A DNA stretch of 48,680 nucleotides, taken from the NCBI GenBank assembly GCA_016191785.1, contig JACPVJ010000140.1, forward strand, positions 1 to 48,680. Direction: 5' to 3'. Positions within the stretch are counted from its first letter, which is position 1; every line of letters starts with the position of its first letter. This DNA comes from Myxococcales bacterium (GTDB lineage Bacteria > Myxococcota_A > Polyangia > Polyangiales > Polyangiaceae). The notes under the pieces were generated by a model. The model was not told the DNA's origin, searched no databases, and saw only the letters and a program-made list of their open reading frames with translations. A program made the position numbers and the translations under genes. Of the stretch, positions 24,131 to 31,576 are shown one piece after another.

Positions 24131-25363
24131 TCAGAACGAGACCTGAGCCGCGAGCGTCAGCTCGTGGCGGGTCTTGGCCAGCTCGTAGTCGAACACGCTG
24201 TAGCTGGCCTGCAGCTTCGCCTCGTGCTTCGAGATGAAGTAGTTGAGCCCGCCCTCGTAGACCCAGGTCTCGTCCTCTTTGGCGGTCGAGCTCTCGTCCG
24301 TGTTGGGGTCCAGGTAGCCGACGCGGGCGACGGGCTGGATGCGGCCGAAGAAGGTGTAGCCCAGAGCGGCATAGAAGCCGTGGCCCGGGATGCGAGTGCC
24401 GTCCGTCGCGGGCATGTCCCAGGCGCGGATGTACTCCGCCTGCAAGAGCGCATTCGCCGCCTCGACTCGCAGATCACCTTCGACGCGATCCTTGGTGCCG
24501 GCGCGGTCCCGATCGGTGACGCCCATGTAGCCCACGGCGCCGACCATGACCTGCTTGACGGGGAAGGCCTCGACCCGCAGGCCCACGTCCTTCTGGTTGT
24601 TGGTGTCGGCCTTGTTCTGACCCTCGCCGTTCAGCACGCTGAGCGAATAGTAGAGCTTGTCTTTGAACAGCTTCTTGTCGACTCGCAGCCCGATGTCGCG
24701 CTTGTCGCCCCATTTTCGCGCCGCCGCGGCGCGCTCGGGGAAGAGCAGCTTGGAGGACCCATTGTAGCCTTCCCAGCTGACCGGCATCTTGAACTGACCC
24801 ATGGACACGTCGGCCCAGTCGCTGATGAAGGTGATGAAGAAGTCCTGCATCATCGACACGGCGCTGGGGCTCTGTTGAACCGTGACGCTGGTCGAGCCGT
24901 CGGCGGTGGCGACCGTGCTCTTCTCGGGGTCGAGCACCTTCGCAGGGTCGATCATCAGCTGGTAGCCGACGCGCATCGGTACGATCTCGCCCTTGACCCG
25001 GATCTCGGCGCGCCGCAGGCGAAACGTGCTCGGCGCCTTCACGCCCTCTTGGCGCGGGACGAAGAGCCACCCTTGCAGCAGCGCGCCGGGTTGAAAGAAG
25101 CCCTCCTTGCCCACCGACAGCTTTGCGGGCTCGTCCTTGCGCTCGCGCGGCGGGGCCGGCTCGGGCGCGGACTCGGCCGGCCGGACCTTGGCCGCGGGCG
25201 CGGGCTCGGCCGCGGGGGCCGCGGGCTCGGCTGGCGGTGGCGCTGCGGCGGGCGCCGGGGCAGGGGGCGCCGGGTCGGCGGGCGGCGGTTCCCCTTGGGC
25301 CAGGGCCGGAGAGACGTGGAGCAGAGCGAAGAGGGAGCCAGAAACGAGGAGGGAAGTGCGCAT
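24131..25363 (-). CDS. OprP/OprO-type (phosphate-selective) outer-membrane porin
   Basis: The product has 410 residues. Signal peptide MRTSLLVSGSLFALLHVSPALA, then an Ala/Pro-rich periplasmic spacer (about 23-75), then a beta-barrel: LLQGWLFVPR, RLRRAEIRVKGEI, YQLMIDP, MGQFKMPVSWE, RDIGLRVDKKLF, NGEGQNKADTNNQKD, FYAALGYTF, ending LTLAAQVSF with the C-terminal Phe recognised by the BAM machinery. The pattern fits the porin family that includes OprP and OprO of Pseudomonas, which channel phosphate or polyphosphate. Position directly upstream of pstS and a triple Pho box in its promoter support a phosphate role. The spacer is atypical and may reach the peptidoglycan or a partner. Confidence 0.85.
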   Translation of the reverse strand: MRTSLLVSGSLFALLHVSPALAQGEPPPADPAPPAPAPAAAPPPAEPAAPAAEPAPAAKVRPAESAPEPAPPRERKDEPAKLSVGKEGFFQPGALLQGWLFVPRQEGVKAPSTFRLRRAEIRVKGEIVPMRVGYQLMIDPAKVLDPEKSTVATADGSTSVTVQQSPSAVSMMQDFFITFISDWADVSMGQFKMPVSWEGYNGSSKLLFPERAAAARKWGDKRDIGLRVDKKLFKDKLYYSLSVLNGEGQNKADTNNQKDVGLRVEAFPVKQVMVGAVGYMGVTDRDRAGTKDRVEGDLRVEAANALLQAEYIRAWDMPATDGTRIPGHGFYAALGYTFFGRIQPVARVGYLDPNTDESSTAKEDETWVYEGGLNYFISKHEAKLQASYSVFDYELAKTRHELTLAAQVSF

Positions 25364-25397
25364 GGCTGAACTCGGTGTGGGGTATTTCGTCTATCCG

Positions 25398-25425
25398 TGT
25401 GACGTCGATGTGACAAGCGGGTGAG
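25398..25425 (-). promoter_or_regulatory. Triple Pho-box-like repeat upstream of the porin
   Basis: TGTGAC (25398), TGTGAC (25409) and GGTGAG (25420) form three successive units at 11-bp spacing on the plus strand, the best copy of this repeat in the window. It lies 35 bp before the porin start and 30 bp before the divergent lipoprotein gene, so it could control both. Confidence 0.75.
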
Positions 25426-25454
25426 TTTCGGGAAAAATCAACGCGTTTCGCGAA

Positions 25455-25979
25455 ATGACCGAGATGAAGCGGCATGACTGGGCGGCGATCGTGGCGGCGG
25501 CGTGGCTGTGCGCGGCCTGCGGCTGCGCCGCATCGAACGACCGGCACTCGGAGCGGGGCTCGAGCGCGGCGTCCGCGAGCCACGACGCCTGGGGCGCCAC
25601 GTTCTCGCTGCCCTCGGGCTTCAGCGGCGGGCAGAACGACGCGGGGGGCATCGAGCTGACCGACGGTGACGTCGCGGTGATGATCGGCCGTCACGCGCAC
25701 GACGGGGTCGCGTTCGAGACCTACGCGGAAGAGCGCCGCCGCGCGCTCGCGGATCTGGGTGCCGCCGAGTCCCTCACCCGAAGCGCGCAGCGCGTCTCGG
25801 GGCACGATGCCGTGGTGCTGAGCGGCCCCGGCCCAGACGGGGTCGAGCTCAGGTTGCTGCTGGTTCCGCACGGCGCGAAGACGGGCCTGAGCTTCTTGTT
25901 CGTCGCCGAGGCCGGGAAGACCGCGCGCCTGGACGCGGCCTGGTCGACCTTGCTCGGCTCGTTGTCGCTGCCGAAATGA
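25455..25979 (+). CDS. Putative lipoprotein divergent from the porin
   Basis: The product has 174 residues (ATG 25455; ATG 25464 is an equal alternative). The N-terminus has a short hydrophobic core and a lipobox-like LCAAC (Cys about 22). The mature domain, after a Ser/Ala linker, shows WGATFSLPSGFSGGQNDAGG, VAVMIGRH and RVSGHDAVVLSGPG. It looks like a small alpha/beta envelope domain but I recognise no family. It is divergent from the porin, and the 91-bp gap contains the triple Pho box, so it may be phosphate-controlled. Confidence 0.65.
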   Translation: MTEMKRHDWAAIVAAAWLCAACGCAASNDRHSERGSSAASASHDAWGATFSLPSGFSGGQNDAGGIELTDGDVAVMIGRHAHDGVAFETYAEERRRALADLGAAESLTRSAQRVSGHDAVVLSGPGPDGVELRLLLVPHGAKTGLSFLFVAEAGKTARLDAAWSTLLGSLSLPK

Positions 25980-26009
25980 CCACGGGTCGCGCTCCCCGCG
26001 GTTGCTTGC

Positions 26010-26029
26010 TATGGTGACGTCCCGGTGAC
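26010..26029 (+). promoter_or_regulatory. Possible -10 element and Pho-like repeat at the 26025 start
   Basis: TATGGT (26010-26015) lies 9 nt before the GTG at 26025 with no ribosome binding site. GGTGAC occurs at 26013 and again at 26024, 11 bp apart, so a Pho-like repeat overlaps the start codon itself. Its location downstream of the -10 would be unusual for activation; it could be a repressing site or chance. Confidence 0.3.
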
Positions 26030-26345
26030 GGATCCCAAGGACTTGGACGCCATCGACGACGGCTGGGGCGAAGCGCCCGAGCCGGCGAAGCCCGAGCCAG
26101 CTCGGCCTGCGCCGAAGCCGGTTGCGAAGGTCCAGCTGAAGCACCTCGGGAAGCCCGCGCCGCCGCCGCCCACCGCGCCCGCCGAGTCCCCTCCCGACGA
26201 CGACATCGAGTTCGAGGCGGACGCCGTCGCGCGCGACTCGATGCCCACGTTTCAGCACCCGAACCCGCTGCAGTTCGACCAACCCGACACGACTCCGCGC
26301 GTCCCCGGGCCCCCGCCGCTCCCCAAGTTTCGCAAGAAACGGTGA
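26025..26345 (+). CDS. Small Pro/Ala/Asp-rich protein of unknown function
   Basis: The product has 106 residues with a GTG start. It has no signal peptide or membrane span. Composition is dominated by Pro, Ala, Lys and Asp (PEPAKPEPARPAPKPVAKVQ), with an acidic patch DDDIEFEADA and a basic tail KFRKKR, so it is probably disordered in the cytoplasm. The end lies 16 bp from the convergent phoR stop. It may be leaderless (see 26010-26029). No function can be assigned. Confidence 0.55.
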   Translation: MTDPKDLDAIDDGWGEAPEPAKPEPARPAPKPVAKVQLKHLGKPAPPPPTAPAESPPDDDIEFEADAVARDSMPTFQHPNPLQFDQPDTTPRVPGPPPLPKFRKKR

Positions 26346-26361
26346 CGCGCTTGGCGCCCGG

Positions 26362-28167
26362 TCAGCCCACGGTCGCGTCGGGCGCCGAGCGCTCTGGTGC
26401 GGGTGGCGCGCGGGTCGGCACCGTGAACGAGAACCGGGTCCCCTGGCCGAGCTCGCTCTCGACTCGAACCGCTCCGCCCATGGCCTCGACCAGGTGCTTG
26501 ACGATCGAGAGGCCCAGGCCAGTGCCCCCGAGCTCGCGGGAGCGTCCGGCGTCCACCCGGTAGAAGCGCTCGAACAGTCGCGGCAGGTGGCGGGACTCGA
26601 TGCCGGGGCCGTCGTCGGCCACCTCGATCCGGACCCAGTCGCCCTCGCTCTGCGCGCCCAGCGTGATCGTGCTGCCGTCGGCACAGTACTTCAATGCGTT
26701 GTCGATCAAGTTGGTGAGGACGTGGTCCAGCGCTTTCTGATCCACCGCCAGCTTGGGCAGCGCGCCGGTCACTGAGTGCTTCAGGTTGATGCGCTTCTTG
26801 TCGGCACGATCGCGGAACATGGCGAGGACGCCGCCGACGTGCTCGGCGAGCTCGAGCTGGGTGAACGACAGCTCGTACTTCCGCGACTCGATCCGCGACA
26901 AGTCCAAGAGGTCTTCCACCAGCTCGCGCAGGCGCTCGGCGTTGCGCGTGATCATCTCGACGAAACGACGTGAGGCCTCGGGGTCACGCTCGAGCGCGCC
27001 GTCCAGCGTCTCGGCTGCAGAACGAATGGCGGTCACCGGCGTCCGCAGCTCGTGGGACACGTTGGCCACGAAATCCCGCCGCATGGTCTCGAGCCGGCGC
27101 ATGTCGGTCACGTCCACGAAGACCGCCAAGGTGCCGCCCTGGTCCCCCGGCAGCGGAGCGGCGCGCACCAAGAGGCGCCGGGGCTTCAGGCCTCCGACCT
27201 CGATCTCGCGGGACGCTGCCTGGTCGTTCTCCCGGCACTCGTCCAAGAGGTCCTTCAACTCGGCGTGGCGGATCACCTCGAGTGGGGTCTTGCCCTGCGC
27301 GTCGGAGGGCAACAGCAACATCTCGCACAGCGCAGGGTTGACCAGGGCGACTCGCCCGTCGCGGTCGAGCAAGAGCACGCCCTCGTGCATTCCGCTCAAG
27401 ATGCCGCTCACGCGGTCACGCTCCGCGCGAAGCTCCGAGAGCGTCGAGCTCAGGCCCTGGGCCAGTTGGTCCAGGGCACGCCCCAGCTCGCCGATCTCGT
27501 CCTGCTCCGTGCGTCGCGTGCGGGTCGCCAGGTCTCCCGCGGCCATGCGGCGGGCCGCCTGCGTCAGGGCATGCGCGTCTCTCCACACCAGTTGAGCGGC
27601 CACGGTCGAGAGCACGATGGCCAGGCCGATGGCCAACAGGACCGCGATGCCGGCCAGGCGCTGCAGGTTCGAGACGACCTGGTCGACTCGCGAGAGCGAG
27701 AGCGCCAGGCGCGCCACGCCCACGCCCTCTCCTCTGAGCTTCACCGGCTCGGCCAGATAGAGCATGCGCTGACCGACCGTCGCGCTCAGCCGCACGTCTT
27801 CACCGGTCCGGCCCCCGAGCGCGGCCTGCACCTCCGGGCGTGCGGCGTGGTTCTCGACCCCCTGCAGCGCGGCGAACGAGAGATCCGATTCGCCGTACAC
27901 CGTGCCGTCGGGCGCGATCAGCGTCACCCGGGCCTCCGCGCGTTTGCCCAGCAGCTGGGCGAGGTCCTGCCACTCCTGGGGCGAGCGCGGGGGAGAGTCG
28001 CCCACCTCTTGCGCGACCAGCCGAGCGCGCACGCCGAGATCGCTGCGCACGCTGCTCAGCATGGCCTGTTCGAGCGCGCCTCGCAGGTAGAGATAGCTGG
28101 CGAAGACCGGAAGGACGATCAACCCGAGCGAGAGTAGAAAGAGCTTGGCGCGGATGCCCAGCTTCAC
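26362..28167 (-). CDS. phoR: PhoR-type membrane sensor histidine kinase
   Basis: The product has 601 residues. It has an N-terminal membrane helix (about 8-30), an extracytoplasmic sensor region (about 31-165), a second helix (about 170-192), HAMP (to about 245), PAS (about 250-350), HisKA with His372 in NVSHELRTPVTA, and HATPase (NLIDNALKY, DDGPGI, GTGLGLSIVKHLVEAMGG). The HisKA segment with RSAAETLDGAL is typical of PhoR kinases. Its start overlaps the phoB stop by 4 bp, and a pst-phoU operon lies nearby. It should sense phosphate status through PstSCAB-PhoU. The larger periplasmic region compared with E. coli PhoR means a direct ligand is also possible. Confidence 0.88.
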   Translation of the reverse strand: MKLGIRAKLFLLSLGLIVLPVFASYLYLRGALEQAMLSSVRSDLGVRARLVAQEVGDSPPRSPQEWQDLAQLLGKRAEARVTLIAPDGTVYGESDLSFAALQGVENHAARPEVQAALGGRTGEDVRLSATVGQRMLYLAEPVKLRGEGVGVARLALSLSRVDQVVSNLQRLAGIAVLLAIGLAIVLSTVAAQLVWRDAHALTQAARRMAAGDLATRTRRTEQDEIGELGRALDQLAQGLSSTLSELRAERDRVSGILSGMHEGVLLLDRDGRVALVNPALCEMLLLPSDAQGKTPLEVIRHAELKDLLDECRENDQAASREIEVGGLKPRRLLVRAAPLPGDQGGTLAVFVDVTDMRRLETMRRDFVANVSHELRTPVTAIRSAAETLDGALERDPEASRRFVEMITRNAERLRELVEDLLDLSRIESRKYELSFTQLELAEHVGGVLAMFRDRADKKRINLKHSVTGALPKLAVDQKALDHVLTNLIDNALKYCADGSTITLGAQSEGDWVRIEVADDGPGIESRHLPRLFERFYRVDAGRSRELGGTGLGLSIVKHLVEAMGGAVRVESELGQGTRFSFTVPTRAPPAPERSAPDATVG

Positions 28168-28871
28168 ACGCTGGCCTCGTCGGGAGACCCCTTGAAGCGA
28201 TAGCCGACGCCGCGCACCGTCTCGACGTAGTCACGCGCGCCCTCGAGCTTCTCTCGCAGGCGCTTGACGTGCGTGTCGACCGTGCGGGTGGTGATGTCGG
28301 CTTGGATCCCCCACACGTCGTCGAGCAGCGCGCTGCGGGTCTGCACGCGGTTGCGCCGTTCGTAGAGCGTGACCAAGAGGCGGAACTCGAGCGCCGTCAG
28401 CTCGATCTCGTGCTCTTCGACCCACACGCGGTGGGCCTCGCGGTCGATGCGCAGGCAGCCGAACTCGATGGCGCCCTCTGCGGGCGGCCGGTCACTCGGG
28501 GTCGCCGCCCGCCGCAAGATCGCCTGGATGCGCAGGAGCAGCTCGCGCACGCTGAAGGGCTTCACGATGTAGTCGTCGGCGCCCAGCTCGAAGCCCACCA
28601 CGCGATCGATCTCTTCACCCCGAGCGGTGAGCATGACCACCGGGATCCCACGAGTCGCCGCGTCCTCTTTGAGCGAACGGCAGACCTCGGTCCCGGCCAG
28701 ATCGGGCAGCATCAGGTCGAGCAGCACCAGATCTGGTGCTTCGGCGCGCGCCAGTCGCAGGCCTTCGACACCGCGCTCGGCAGACAGCGCTTCGTAGCCG
28801 GCCTGACGCAGGTTGTAGGTCAGGACCTGCTGCAGATCCCGTTCGTCCTCGATGACGAGCACTTTGGCCAT
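28164..28871 (-). CDS. phoB: PhoB-type response regulator (paralogue 1)
   Basis: The product has 235 residues. The receiver (about 1-120) has the acidic pair in IEDERD, phosphoacceptor Asp in LVLLDLMLPD, Thr in VVMLTA, and Lys in DYIVKPFSVREL. The C-terminal winged-helix domain (about 140-228) shows LTALEFRLLVTL, TRTVDTHVKRLREKL and VRGVGYRF, the OmpR/PhoB DNA-binding fold. The start at 28871 follows GGAAGG; the open frame upstream of it passes through the Pho box and is not expected to be coding. The stop overlaps phoR by 4 bp. A Pho-box-like repeat 25 bp before its ATG suggests positive autoregulation. Confidence 0.92.
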   Translation of the reverse strand: MAKVLVIEDERDLQQVLTYNLRQAGYEALSAERGVEGLRLARAEAPDLVLLDLMLPDLAGTEVCRSLKEDAATRGIPVVMLTARGEEIDRVVGFELGADDYIVKPFSVRELLLRIQAILRRAATPSDRPPAEGAIEFGCLRIDREAHRVWVEEHEIELTALEFRLLVTLYERRNRVQTRSALLDDVWGIQADITTRTVDTHVKRLREKLEGARDYVETVRGVGYRFKGSPDEASV

Positions 28872-28895
28872 CGCGCCTTCCGAGTAGCGTGAGTG

Positions 28896-28912
28896 TGTGA
28901 CGAACTGGTGAC
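28896..28912 (-). promoter_or_regulatory. Pho-box-like repeat upstream of phoB (paralogue 1)
   Basis: TGTGAC (28896) and GGTGAC (28907) are 11 bp apart. On the minus strand GTCACC-N5-GTCACA is followed 7 bp later by GCTACT, a possible -10 region. The second phoB gene has the same layout with GCTAGC at the same distance. Confidence 0.7.
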
Positions 28913-29010
28913 GAAGTCGGCGAAGGTCTAGCAAACGCCTCGGCCCATTGCATCACGGCCCGTCTTTGGCCGGAGAAAGCCGGCCTGCCCGCGGCCCCGC
29001 CCCGGCACGC

Positions 29011-29352
29011 TCAGGCCACCGGCTCGAGCTCGTCGTCCAGGCGGCGCGCTCGGCTCGAGGTCAAATAGGCGCGCGGTGCCGGCGGGGCACTCTCGACGGC
29101 GCGCAGCACCTCGTCCTGGATCTCGAGACGGCGCCTCGGCCGAATCGGGGCGCCGTCGAACTCGACCAGCCACAGGCGCTCGACCCGGCGCCCTTCCCGA
29201 AGCTTCGACTCGGCGCGCACGAGCTGGATGCGCATCAGGAACAACGCCGCAGAGACGCAGCCGAAGAGCCCGCGCCCCCGGGCGGTCTCGACCTCTAGCA
29301 GCGACAAGACCCCACCGTCGGACTCGACGAAACGAACCACCGTGTTCTTCAT
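29011..29352 (-). CDS. Small protein of unknown function between the two phoB genes
   Basis: The product has about 113 residues from the ATG at 29352 (MKNTVVRF); ATGs at 29364 and 29394 are possible. No signal peptide. There is one moderately hydrophobic stretch (CVSAALFLMRIQLV) and many Arg and Glu residues; DGAPIRPRRRLEIQDE is in the C-terminal half. No family recognised. It sits in the same direction between phoB paralogues, with Pho-like repeats just before it whose flank is 13/15 identical to the phoB paralogue 2 promoter. It could be a regulator that modulates PhoB or PhoR, but this rests on position only. Confidence 0.5.
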   Translation of the reverse strand: MKNTVVRFVESDGGVLSLLEVETARGRGLFGCVSAALFLMRIQLVRAESKLREGRRVERLWLVEFDGAPIRPRRRLEIQDEVLRAVESAPPAPRAYLTSSRARRLDDELEPVA

Positions 29353-29374
29353 GGCGCGCAGCATGGCGGAGCGA

Positions 29375-29413
29375 GGTGAGCGCGAGGTGACCACGGCGTA
29401 GATTCCAGGTGAC
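29375..29413 (-). promoter_or_regulatory. Pho-box-like repeat upstream of the small gene
   Basis: GGTGAG (29375), GGTGAC (29386) and GGTGAC (29408) lie at 11 and 22 bp spacing, all in helical phase. The third lies at the 3' end of phoB paralogue 2. Bases 29366-29380 match 30127-30141 of the phoB paralogue 2 promoter at 13 of 15 positions, which suggests one promoter is a copy of the other. Confidence 0.6.
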
Positions 29414-29415
29414 GC

Positions 29416-30108
29416 TCAAAGCGTCAGCGGTTCGTCGACGAAGCGGTATCCGACGCCACGCACCGTCTCGATGTAGTCACGCGCGTCGCCCAGCTTCTCG
29501 CGCAGCCGCTTGACGTGCGCGTCGACGGTCCGCGTGCTGATCCGGGCGTCCATGCCCCACACGGTGTCCAGCAGGGCCTCGCGCGATTGCACGCGGTTCT
29601 TGCGGTCGAACAAGGTCACCAGCAGCTTCAGCTCGAGCGCCGTCAGCTCAATCTCCTCGTCTCGGACCCACACCCGGTGAGCCTCGCGATCTACCTTCAG
29701 TACGCCGAACTCGACCGCCCGACTCGTGGAGCTCGGGGCGTCGTTGCGCCGGAGCACCGCCCGGACGCGGAGCACCAGCTCGCGCACGCTGAAGGGCTTC
29801 ACGATGTAGTCGTCGGCGCCCAGCTCGAAGCCCACCACGCGGTCGATCTCGTCGTTCTTTGCCGTGACCATCATCACCGGAGTCCGGCGGGTGATCGCCT
29901 CGCTCTTCAGGCTGCGACACACGTCCATCCCAGAAGTGTCGGGCAACATCAGGTCGAGCAGCACCAAGTCCGGGTGCGCTTCGCGCGCCAGCCGCAACCC
30001 CTCGCTGCCCAGCGCCGCGCAGAGCACGTCGAACCCGGCGGCGCGCAGATTGTACTCGAGCACCTCCTGGATGTCGTGTTCGTCTTCGATCACGAGCACG
30101 GTCGTCAT
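29416..30108 (-). CDS. PhoB-type response regulator (paralogue 2)
   Basis: The product has 230 residues with the same architecture as the other PhoB: IEDEHD, Asp in LVLLDLMLPD, Thr in VMMVTA, DYIVKPFSVREL, then winged-helix LTALELKLLVTL, TRTVDAHVKRLREKL, VRGVGYRF. The two proteins are very alike in the receiver and in the recognition helix, so they may bind the same sites. No kinase gene adjoins this copy; PhoR at 26362 is the only visible partner. The ATG at 30108 follows GGAGC, and a Pho-box-like repeat lies 27 bp upstream. The pair looks like a tandem duplication that has kept both promoters under phosphate control. Confidence 0.9.
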   Translation of the reverse strand: MTTVLVIEDEHDIQEVLEYNLRAAGFDVLCAALGSEGLRLAREAHPDLVLLDLMLPDTSGMDVCRSLKSEAITRRTPVMMVTAKNDEIDRVVGFELGADDYIVKPFSVRELVLRVRAVLRRNDAPSSTSRAVEFGVLKVDREAHRVWVRDEEIELTALELKLLVTLFDRKNRVQSREALLDTVWGMDARISTRTVDAHVKRLREKLGDARDYIETVRGVGYRFVDEPLTL

Positions 30109-30135
30109 TTGGAAGCTCCATGGCTAGCGGAGCGA

Positions 30136-30152
30136 TGTGACCGGTGGGTGAC
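30136..30152 (-). promoter_or_regulatory. Pho-box-like repeat upstream of phoB paralogue 2
   Basis: TGTGAC (30136) and GGTGAC (30147) are 11 bp apart. On the minus strand GTCACC-N5-GTCACA is followed 7 bp later by GCTAGC. The layout matches the promoter of paralogue 1. The rest of the gap to the PilZ gene (30153-30319) shows no other clear feature. Confidence 0.7.
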
Positions 30153-30319
30153 GGGTCCGTGCCAGATCGGACACGGAATCGCCGCGAATCGGCGGGCGGC
30201 GAGGATTTGGGCAGCCCTGCTGGTCGCGCGGGGTTATCCTCCCATCATCTCGTGTCGGGGGACCGGCGCGCCTCTTTCCCTTTTTCTTCGCAACGCGTGG
30301 CGAGCGGGAGAAAACGGCG

Positions 30320-30697
30320 ATGGCATACCTGGGATTCGAGCGGCGATCGAACCGGCGGGTCGACGTGCCGGCGACGGCAACGGTGGTCAGGGCGGGGGCG
30401 ACGGTCGGGCGCTTCATCGTGGCGAATTTGTCGGCGGCGGGGGCGCTGCTCATCGGCGACAGCGAGCTGGGCAGAGGCGACTCGGCCCTGCTTCGCCTCG
30501 AGTCGCCCGGCTGCCCTCCGGTGGTGGTGCTGGCCCGCATCGTGCGCGGCGGCACCGGGGAAGGGGTGAACGCGCTGGCGGTCGAGTTTCGCCATCGGCG
30601 CCCCGACACCGAGGACGCGATCCAAGACGTCGTGCTGAGCGCGCTCGAGGCAGACCACCGGTCGCGGCGGTTCGCAGCGCTCGACGCCAGCGTGTGA
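30320..30697 (+). CDS. PilZ-domain protein (putative c-di-GMP receptor)
   Basis: The product has 125 residues and is essentially one PilZ domain. The motifs that bind cyclic di-GMP are seen: an N-terminal Arg cluster (ERRSNRRVDVP, about 7-17, the RxxxR element) and NLSAAGALL (about 36-44, the D/NxSxxG element). GGGAG lies upstream of the ATG. Such stand-alone proteins relay c-di-GMP levels to motility, secretion or exopolysaccharide systems by protein contact. It ends 105 bp before the tonB gene on the same strand; a Pho-like repeat overlaps its stop codon. Its partner is unknown. Confidence 0.85.
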   Translation: MAYLGFERRSNRRVDVPATATVVRAGATVGRFIVANLSAAGALLIGDSELGRGDSALLRLESPGCPPVVVLARIVRGGTGEGVNALAVEFRHRRPDTEDAIQDVVLSALEADHRSRRFAALDASV

Positions 30698-30709
30698 CGG
30701 CATCGCGAC
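30693..30709 (+). promoter_or_regulatory. Weak Pho-like repeat upstream of tonB
   Basis: TGTGAC (30693, overlapping the PilZ stop) and CGCGAC (30704) are 11 bp apart, 94 bp before the tonB start. The second unit has two mismatches to GGTGAC. If real, it would place the TonB system in the phosphate regulon. Confidence 0.3.
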
Positions 30710-30802
30710 GACCGTGCGGATCTGACGACGATCCGGTTCACTGCCAATTTCCCGTTTCGCCATCGAGCCGTCACGCGATCGAGGCAGGCTCCCGCTGTCT
30801 CG

Positions 30803-31552
30803 ATGGACCTCGCCACATGGACCACCCAGGGCTCGGACCCGATCCGGCGCAAGCGCTTGGTGTTCGGCGTCGCGGTCGGCTCGATCGGCGCTGGGTTAGT
30901 CGCGGTCGCCGTCGCGCTCACGGCCGGCAAGGTGGTGATGGCCGACGAAGACGTGCCCGTCGACGTCACGCTTGCCACGGCCCCCGAAGAGCAGAAGGCG
31001 GAGCCCGAGCCGCCGCCGGAGCCCGAGCCCACGCCGGACCCGGCGCCCAAGGCTCCGGGGCCACGACTGCCCAAGCTGGCCCCGCCCAAAGAGATCCCGA
31101 AAGACAAGCCCGCCGAGAGCGCGAGCTCGGCGGCCGACGCTTCTGGCGACGGTGACCCCTACCGCCACGGCGGCGAAGGGAGTGGCGGCAGCGCGAAGCC
31201 TGCGGTCACCCAGACTGCGCCGCCGCCGCCGCCGCCGCCACCGCCGAAGCCCAAGCCCTCCGGCCCGGTGCGCTTGTCCGAGAACGACGTGGCGCCCGTG
31301 TCGATCTCGATGGGCGCGCCCCAGTACCCCGCCGCAGCGAAGTCGGCCGGCGTCGAGGGGACGGTCGTCGTCAAGTACGTGGTGACCGAGACCGGCGCGG
31401 TGACCGGGGTGCAGGTGGTGCGGGGCCCGCCCGAGCTTCACGCGGCCTGCATCGCCGCCGTTCAGAGCTGGCGCTTCAAGCCGGCGCTCCGCGACGGCAC
31501 GCCCATTGCCGTCTCGCGCGTCGCGCGCTTTCCCTTCCGCATCAAGACCTGA
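30803..31552 (+). CDS. tonB: TonB-family energy transducer
   Basis: The product has 249 residues. It has an N-terminal membrane anchor (VFGVAVGSIGAGLVAVAVAL, about 20-40), a long Pro/Glu/Lys-rich periplasmic spacer (about 60-150, PEPPPEPEPTPDPAP and PPPPPPPPPKPKP), and the C-terminal TonB domain (about 165-249: APQYPAAAKSAGVEGTVVVKYVV and AAVQSWRFKPALRDG). It transmits the proton-motive force from ExbB/ExbD to outer-membrane receptors. It is followed by exbB after 24 bp and two exbD genes, then the TonB-dependent receptor, so the whole set is probably dedicated to that receptor. Confidence 0.93.
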   Translation: MDLATWTTQGSDPIRRKRLVFGVAVGSIGAGLVAVAVALTAGKVVMADEDVPVDVTLATAPEEQKAEPEPPPEPEPTPDPAPKAPGPRLPKLAPPKEIPKDKPAESASSAADASGDGDPYRHGGEGSGGSAKPAVTQTAPPPPPPPPPKPKPSGPVRLSENDVAPVSISMGAPQYPAAAKSAGVEGTVVVKYVVTETGAVTGVQVVRGPPELHAACIAAVQSWRFKPALRDGTPIAVSRVARFPFRIKT

Positions 31553-31576
31553 CCAAAGACGACCACGGAGAAGTCC

